A stretch of DNA of 64,000 nt from Alviniconcha marisindica (taxonomy: Eukaryota > Mollusca > Gastropoda > Provannidae), in contig JABMCL010001097.1 of assembly GCA_018857735.1 (NCBI GenBank), forward strand, positions 372,501-436,500, read 5' to 3'. The notes beneath the pieces are model-generated. The model was given only the letters and a program-made list of their open reading frames with translations. It did no database searches and was not told the origin of the DNA. A program made the position numbers and the translations under genes. The number at the start of each line of letters is the position of its first letter. Position 1 is the stretch's first letter. This document shows, piece after piece, positions 58,801 through 64,000 of this stretch.

Positions 58801-61800
58801 CATCATCTTTGTCAGACGTCTCCCTCTTAGGCCAGCACGGGCATGGCTTATCACAATCACGTCTCCACCCCGACCAAAACCTCCCTGACCTTGGCGTTTG
58901 ACATTCACTCTCAGTCTCAGGCAGTGAGCAGTCTCCAGTTTGTGCACCTCCCTCCCCCCTCCCTCCCACCCACCCTCACCCTGACAGCACCCTCACCTTG
59001 GCATCAGACATCTCGTTCTCCGGCAGTCGGGTTAGCATGGGCATGGTCTCTAGGGCGTTCATCTCCACTCCCAGGGTCTGGTCCCCCGGCAACGGAGTGT
59101 GGGCGTGGCCGTTGCCGTGGCCGCTGGGCACGTGGCCGTTGCCTTGGTAGATGGGGGCGCTGGTGACGTGGTGGTTGCTGGTGGCGGGGCTACTGTGGTT
59201 CATTTGGAAGCAGCTGCAAGGGAGAAGCAAAGTGTGCTATGCACGCATTTCAAACAGGGCATCGCAGAGAGGAACTTGACGAGCAGTGACAAGGAGCCAA
59301 GTGGCACCTGCACAAGCATGACGCTAAAAAATGTCAACCTTCCCCACTCCCCAAAAGAAAACAGCGACCTTTTCTTTGCTGACGCCATGTCGCATAAATG
59401 ACCCCATGGAATAAGCAAGCAGGCAGTTCCTACCCACAAAACCCATTTTCCACTGGAGCTACACAGGCAGGAAAATCGACACATGCTCAATGCCACACGA
59501 CGCAACACAGGAACCCCTGTTCGGCTGACCCCCCTTTTTTCAATCTCCTAGCGACATTCAAACAAACCCATCTTCTCCGCCCCTGAAAATACAGCGTCGG
59601 CACTTTGCCGGCCAGCACACGAGGTGAGCGGCACCCGACTAACAAAACAAAATGGAGGAAATGCAGCCGAGCACGCCGGCCAGCCATGGAGACAGCACTG
59701 ACCGATGTCGGCAGAGGATTACGACGACGCAGATGATGATGCAAGTCACGCCGATGGAAATGCCGATGATGATTCCGACCTGCTTGTCCGTCAGCCCGTC
59801 CTCTTTCCCAGGTTTCACTGCACACACGAACACCATGCCCACGTCAGTCAGTGTGGGGCCCGTAACTCTTCAAAGTCCAGCTGCAGGATCAGGAATGGAC
59901 TAGCCCCTCCCAACACACTGCTGCAGGATCAGGAATGGACTAGCCCCTCCCAAAACACTGCTGCAGGATCAGGAACGGACTAGCCCCTCCCTAAACACTG
60001 CTGCAGGATCAGGAATGGACTAGCCCCTCCCAAACACTGCTGCAGGATCAGGAATGGACTAGCCCCTCCCTAAACACTGCTGCAGGATCAGGAATGGACT
60101 AGCCCCTCCCTAAACACTGCTGCAGGATCAGGAATGGACTAGCCCCTCCCTAAACACTGCTGCAGGATCAGGAATGGACTAGCCCCTCCCTAAACACTGC
60201 TGCAGGATCAGGAATGGACTAGCCCCTCCCTAAACACTGCTGCAGGATCAGGAATGGACTAGCCCCTCCCAAAACACCGCTGCAGGATCAGGAATGGACT
60301 AGCCCCTCCCAAAACACCGCTGCAGGATCAGGAATGATGAGGTAGCCCACGGATCAGAAATAGGATAGCCCCTCCTGTAACACTGCCGCAGGATCAGGAA
60401 TGATGAGGTAGCCCTCGGATCAGAAATGGGGTAGCCCTTCCCATAACAGCGCTGCAGGATCAGAAATGGAGGCCGCCCCCCCCCCCAGAAATGAATCAAC
60501 ACCACCTGCCCCCACACCCTCCCCCACAAACACCCTTGGATCTCATCTGAACAGACTAGTCTACCGCCATCAACACCCTCCCTCCCCCCAAACACCACTG
60601 GATCTCATCTGAACAGACTAGTCTACCACCCTCAAATCCTGCGCCCGACCGACAGCCTTGACACTGACCTTGGGGCTCCGGGCCGCACTGCGCGGCGGCG
60701 CAGTCCGGGTAGACGACCACGATGTTGGAGGGGTGGCCGCGCCCCGCCTTGGTGCAGGCGGCCATCTTGAAGAAGTACTGCTTGATGTCCAGGTTGTCCA
60801 CCTGCGCGATGGTCTGCTGCCCCGACTGGGTGAGGTTCTTCCACAGGGTATCCGGCACCTGGCTCTCCATGTTGTAGAAGATGACGTAGGAGGTGATGAT
60901 GCCGTTGGGCTGGGAGGGGGGGCTCCACTGCAGGCGCACAGAGCCTCGCTTCAGCACCTCGTAGGTCAGGTTGACCGGGGGGCCGGGCTCTGCACACGTC
61001 AACGCAGTAGGGGGGGGTTGGGGTGTGAAATGAGGCAGGCTCCAACATGAGTACATCCATGTACCAAGGTGCAAATGCACACAGATACACAAGCACACTT
61101 GTGCACACACACGCACTCACTCACTCACTCACATCCACATACACCCACCCACACACTCACTCACATCCACCCACCCACACACCCACACACACACACACAC
61201 ACACACTCTGTGGTATATGTGTGAAACACTAACAAAAAACAAATACTGACACTAACAAAAACAAACAACTACTGACGAACAATGCGGTATATGTGTGGAA
61301 CACTAACAAAAACAAATACTGACTAACAAAACAAAACAAATACCGTTTTCTGTGGTATATGTGTGGAACACTAACAAAAACAAATACTGACTAACAATGT
61401 GGCATATGTGTGGAACACTAACAAAAACAAATACTGACTAACATAACAAACAAAAAAACCGTTTTCTCTGGTATATGTGTGGAACACTAACAAAAACAAA
61501 TACTGACTAACAATGTGGTATATGTGTGGAACACTAACAAAAACAAATACTAACAATGTGGCGTATGTGCGGTAAGTTGGTGCTTTACGCACAGCATATG
61601 TGTGGAACACTAACAGAAACAAACAAATCCTGACTAACAATGTGGCGTAAGTGTGGAACACTAACAGAAACAAACAAATCCTGACCAACAATGTGGCGTA
61701 TGTGTGCAACACTAACAGAAACAAACAAATCCTGACTAACAATGTGGCGTACGTGTGGAACACTAACAGAAACAAACAAATACTGACTACCAAAACAAAA

Positions 61801-63647
61801 CGAATCTAACAATGTGGCATATGTGTGGAACACTAACAGAAACAAACAAATACTGACTACCAAAACAAAACAAATACCGACTACCGAAACAAAACAAATA
61901 CTGACTGTCTTCGGTGGTTTCGGCCTCCAGCATGGTGAAGGCTCCGTGCTTCTCCTGGTCTGTGATGATGCGCACACCAAACTCGTACTTGGTGAAGGCT
62001 TTCAGCTGACTGATCACCGCATACGGCCTCTCACTGGTGACAAAAGACAGGGGGACAAACGGCGGTGAAAAAGACGGCACAACAGTAAGCAACTCTGACA
62101 TCTGTGCATGTGGGAAGACAGACAAGGGGTGGGGAAGAGAAAAACAAGAAGGCATGGTGGTGGAAAAGAAAAGAAGCGGGGGGGGGTGGGGAGAGAAAAA
62201 AGAAGCAGAATAAAAGGGTGTGGGGAGGGGAGGGGGAGGGGGAGGAAGAGCATAAAGGTGGAGATCAATGGATAAGAAAGAGAGTACAAAAGGACTGAAC
62301 AAGGGCGCACACACACACACACACAACAGGGATCTGAATCCTGCCACAGTGCATATGTTCTTACAAGGAAATTTGTGTTTCCATGCACAGTAGTATTCTG
62401 ATTGAATTCCAACCTGGCAATGAAGAGGTAAGGCAAAAAATGTGCTGCCCCACAATGTACACAAGAATAAGATGCCCCCTCAAGTGCATGACACCTGGCC
62501 CCCCCCCCCCACCACGTACTCAACACCTGACACCCTGATGCACAGGACTCTTCACACCTCCCCCACCCACCCCTGTAGATGACACCATGCATATGACCAA
62601 CCACCCCAAACACATGAACACCTAAACAGGCATGCGCACCCCCCCCCCCCCCCCCCCGGAACAAGGAGCGGAGCAAAGCACCCTGCCCCTACCTGTACAT
62701 GCACTGCGCCTGCAGCGGCGCCGACGACCCCGCCTCCCGGTAGCACACTTGGTACTCGATGATGTCGTGGTTCCGAACAGAGGGTGTCCACTCCAGGCGG
62801 ATGGTGGTGGGGTTGATGGCGCGGCCGTGCACCCGGCTGGCGGTGGGCACCAGGAGGCCCTCCGAGATGCGAAAGGTGTGAGTGACCTGGATCTGCTGCT
62901 GGCTGGCGTACACCGTCACCTCATAGTCCGTGTTGTTCTCTGCACAGGCAGCAAGCCGTGAGAAGGGCGGCAGGACGTGGGTGGAGGGAGGGAGGGAGGA
63001 GGTCCATCGCAGGGCATCCAACGGATGGAGGCAAGAGGTGGGGGTGGGAAAGGGGAAGGGGGGGGGGGGGGGGGGGGGCAATGAGTTAGGATTCACCCAC
63101 ACCTACACACAAACACACACGCACGAACACACACGTGCATGTGTGCGCGCGCACACACACACATGCATATACACATGCACAGAAGACACACATGTACCCA
63201 CATACACAAGCACGCACGCACACACACACACACACACACAAGCACGCACGCACACACACACCCACCCAAGCATGCACACATACACACACACACGCACAAA
63301 AACACACCCACGCACACATATACACCAGCACACACACACACGCACAAAAACACACCCACACACACATATACACCAGCACACACACACACACGCCCCCGCC
63401 CACACCAAAAAACATGTCACGACAGACATCCACTGACCGAGCCCGGTGAGGATGTAGTTGGACTGCGGCGGGTTGACGGTGAGGCTGACGGGGTTCTGCT
63501 CCATGCCCAGCCGGCGCAGCTCGATGGCCTGGATGTGGTAGTTGTCCCTGCGGCCGCTGGGGATCCCCAGCAGCTCCCACTCCCAGTGCAGCAGCACCGC
63601 CGAGGTGTTCAGCACGTCCACCTTCAGCTGGGGGGCGCCCGTCCCAT
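54806..63647 (-). CDS. DCC-subclass Ig-superfamily receptor (IGDCC/protogenin-like), 3' half, partial
   Basis: Eight exons on the minus strand join in phase into the C-terminal part of a type I membrane receptor. In order they give three fibronectin III domains, a membrane-near stretch, one transmembrane helix (VGIIIGISIGVTCIIICVVV) and a cytoplasmic tail of about 500 residues. Fibronectin domains are split by internal introns and most borders are phase 1, as in the DCC/neogenin/PRTG family. PPSQPNGIITSYVIFY and YFFKMAACTKAGRG fit the last fibronectin domain of IGDCC3/IGDCC4/PRTG proteins, which act in cell adhesion and guidance-type signalling. The DCC/neogenin P3 motif is not evident. The immunoglobulin domains, signal peptide and start lie beyond 64,000. 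Family placement is good; the exact orthologue is not settled. Confidence 0.85.
55862..56110. repeat. Intron minisatellite next to the last receptor exon acceptor
   Basis: Unit TGTAGATTAGGCCTTGGTCA then GAACACACACAC, about 7 copies, starting 30 bases from the acceptor. Confidence 0.85.
56150..56670. repeat. CA/CCCA-rich tracts, a direct duplication and a C run
   Basis: TTTCAAACATACCCTCAC to CACACACC is present twice (56220-56390 and 56452-56620). A C run of about 45 with few interruptions lies at 56632-56668. Confidence 0.85.
56753..56875 (-). CDS. Receptor exon: cytoplasmic tail, part 2
   Basis: Encodes GGGDMIVTPNGVRMNGLVKT then NGHLPNGHVTPARLDLSATS and E, exactly 41 codons. Repeats the NGH motif of the previous exon. 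Bounded by GTTTCAG and GTGAGT. Confidence 0.87.
56930..57400. repeat. Minisatellite, about 59 bp unit, about 7 copies
   Basis: Unit CACTCACTGTGCAGCATGAG, AAACCAGTCCCACTCTCTGT, GTACCAACGAAAAAACAGCT. Units with a 60-bp period keep frames open. Confidence 0.93.
57510..58040. repeat. Minisatellite, about 44 bp unit, 12 copies
   Basis: Unit TTCATCTCTGCCTGATTCAG then GGTGTAGGAGAAGAAACAAC and TTTGTG. Confidence 0.95.
58060..58790. repeat. Array of C runs in a compound unit of about 60-90 bp
   Basis: CACTTCACTTTCAGACCTGT then TAGATCAGCACAGGCATAGT and CTTA is followed each time by 10-30 C. About nine copies; some carry an extra TTGGGCCATCACAACCATGG. The minus strand would carry regularly spaced G runs. 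Confidence 0.93.
58997..59213 (-). CDS. Receptor exon: cytoplasmic tail, part 1
   Basis: Encodes CFQMNHSSPATSNHHVTSAP, IYQGNGHVPSGHGNGHAHTP, then LGVEMNALETMPMLTRLPEN and EMSDAK. His/Asn/Gly-rich and without a known domain. Bounded by TCCCTTGCAG and GTGAGG. Confidence 0.88.
59703..59817 (-). CDS. Receptor exon: transmembrane segment
   Basis: Encodes VKPGKEDGLTDKQ, then GIIIGISIGVTCIIICVVVI and LCRHR. About 23 hydrophobic residues followed by basic residues mark the inner face of the membrane. Acceptor GTGTGTGCAG, donor GTCAGT. Confidence 0.92.
59870..60460. repeat. Minisatellite, about 39 bp unit, about 11 copies plus diverged copies
   Basis: Unit GCTGCAGGATCAGGAATGGA then CTAGCCCCTCCCTAAACACT. 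In the sense of the gene (minus strand) each unit ends TCCATTCCTGATCCTGCAG, resembling a weak acceptor. Confidence 0.95.
60500..60655. repeat. Two-copy direct repeat next to a receptor exon donor
   Basis: GGATCTCATCTGAACAGACT then AGTCTACC is present at about 60538 and 60599. Confidence 0.8.
60669..60989 (-). CDS. Receptor exon: membrane-proximal fibronectin III domain
   Basis: A complete domain in one exon of 321 bases, phase 1 to phase 1: PGPPVNLTYEVLKRGSVRLQ, WSPPSQPNGIITSYVIFYNM, QYFFKMAACTKAGRGHPSNI, then VVVYPDCAAAQCGPEPQ. Three cysteines follow the domain. Confidence 0.93.
61080..61205. repeat. (CA)n and CACTCACT tracts
   Basis: Simple repeats in the intron. Confidence 0.9.
61210..61900 (-). 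repeat. Minisatellite, about 45-55 bp unit, about 13 copies, running to the 61906 donor
   Basis: In gene sense each unit contains TAGTCAGTATTTGTTT, which matches the intron start after the exon at 61906 (GTCAGTATTTGTTT), followed by GTTAGTGTTCCACACATATG. Confidence 0.92.
61906..62033 (-). CDS. Receptor exon: second half of fibronectin III domain
   Basis: Encodes SERPYAVISQLKAFTKYEFG then VRIITDQEKHGAFTMLEAET and TED. It has the L-x-x-FTxYEFxV signature of the fibronectin F strand. The donor GTCAGTATTTG is echoed in the adjacent array. Confidence 0.9.
62100..62690. other. Intron, no exon seen
   Basis: G-rich patch 62160-62260 and a C run at 62640-62657. Otherwise unremarkable. Confidence 0.5.
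62693..62939 (-). CDS. Receptor exon: end of one fibronectin III domain and start of the next
   Basis: Encodes ENNTDYEVTVYASQQQIQVT, then GLLVPTASRVHGRAINPTTI and RLEWTPSVRNHDIIEYQVCY, ending QAQCMY. DYEVTVYA is the typical F strand and RLEWTP the B/C strand. Donor GTAGGG. Confidence 0.9.
63055..63420. repeat. G run and (CA)n/CACG tracts
   Basis: G run at 63058-63078. CA-rich DNA with a roughly 55-bp higher-order period (ACACACCCACGCACACATAT then ACACCAGC) at 63290-63390. Confidence 0.9.
63438..63647 (-). CDS. Receptor exon: fibronectin III domain, first part
   Basis: Encodes DGTGAPQLKVDVLNTSAVLL then HWEWELLGIPSGRRDNYHIQ up to NYILTGL, phase 1 at both ends. Acceptor TTTTTTTAG, donor GTCAGT. 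The W and Y core residues of the fibronectin fold are present. Degenerate copies of its acceptor lie upstream (63670-64000). Confidence 0.88.
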
Positions 63648-63664
63648 CTAAAAAAAACACCAAG

Positions 63665-64000
63665 GACACGGGCAATGAGAAGCAGCTGGGGGGTACCCGT
63701 CCTGTCTGAAAAAACAACAACAAGAACACAGGCAATGACAGGGCAGCACGGCATGGTCCATTCGAAACATGGGGGGGGGAGTAAGTAAATTGGTGTTTTA
63801 CGCCCAGTCAACCAGTGCGGTTATATCAGGGCGATGAAACATGGGGGAAACGGAAACAATTCAGCATGTCCACCTTGAGATGGGGGTGCCCATCCTGTCT
63901 AAAAGAACAAGGACACGGGCAATGAGAAATCAGGGCAGCATGGCACATTCCATACAAAACAGGGGGGGAAATGGAAACAATTCAGCACGTCCACCTTGAG
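63665..64000 (-). repeat. Degenerate copies of the receptor exon acceptor (exon 63438-63647)
   Basis: On the plus strand the true border is CAGCACGTCCACCTTCAGCT, GGGGGGCGCCCGTCCCATCT then AAAAAAA. Copies occur at 63685-63715 (CAGCTGGGGGGTACCCGTCC then TGTCTGAAAAAA), at 63862-63905 (CAGCATGTCCACCTTGAGAT then GGGGGTGCCCATCCTGTCTA) and at the window edge (63982-64000). Confidence 0.85.
63781..63833 (-). mobile_element. SINE tail fragment, minus strand
   Basis: The complement reads GCCCTGATATAACCGCACTG then GTTGACTGGGCGTAAAACAC and CAATTTACTTAC, matching the tails at 17281 and 18903. It lies inside the acceptor-copy region. Confidence 0.7.

Overview
The window is eukaryotic. Coding sequence is broken into short exons with GT-AG borders, introns are large, tandem repeats are very abundant, and tRNA-derived SINEs, MITEs and LINE debris are present. 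Protein similarity (an animal Prp3 and a DCC-subclass Ig/fibronectin receptor) together with the style of the dispersed repeats points to a mollusc, probably a marine gastropod. The species is inference.

Layout. (1) 1-2,900: pieces of an unrecognised minus-strand gene (exon candidates 2824-2865 and 708-890) among minisatellites. (2) 3,000-6,100: G-rich and (GT)n low-complexity DNA with a LINE C-terminal remnant. (3) 8,773-31,491, plus strand: the whole coding region of PRPF3, the U4/U6 snRNP protein Prp3, in 19 exons. Eighteen exons join in phase. Exon 16 (from 25,606) is degenerate and lacks a visible donor. (4) 31.5-36.4 kb: PRPF3 3' flank with several transposon-like elements. (5) 37.0-54.8 kb: no recognisable exons. 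It is probably a very long 3' UTR of the minus-strand gene to its right, with many minisatellites. (6) 54,806-64,000, minus strand: the 3' half of a DCC-subclass receptor gene (IGDCC/PRTG-like): three fibronectin III domains, a transmembrane helix and a low-complexity cytoplasmic tail. Its 5' exons lie beyond the right edge.

The two main genes converge. The plus strand is G/T-rich across PRPF3 and A/C-rich across the receptor gene, with the switch near 36-37 kb.

The most unusual signal is that many intronic tandem arrays begin or end at an exon border, and several have a repeat unit that spans that border. The unit then carries the real 5' or 3' splice site plus 7 to about 40 bases of exon. 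Clear cases in PRPF3 are the acceptors of exons 4, 13 and 14, the donors of exons 7 and 13, and a displaced copy of the exon 11 acceptor. The receptor gene (exon at 63,438-63,647) and the left-hand gene (exon at 708-890) show the same behaviour. The locus therefore holds dozens of decoy splice sites. It is either a hotspot where splice junctions seed minisatellites or a substrate for alternative splicing; notably, the main affected gene encodes a spliceosome component.
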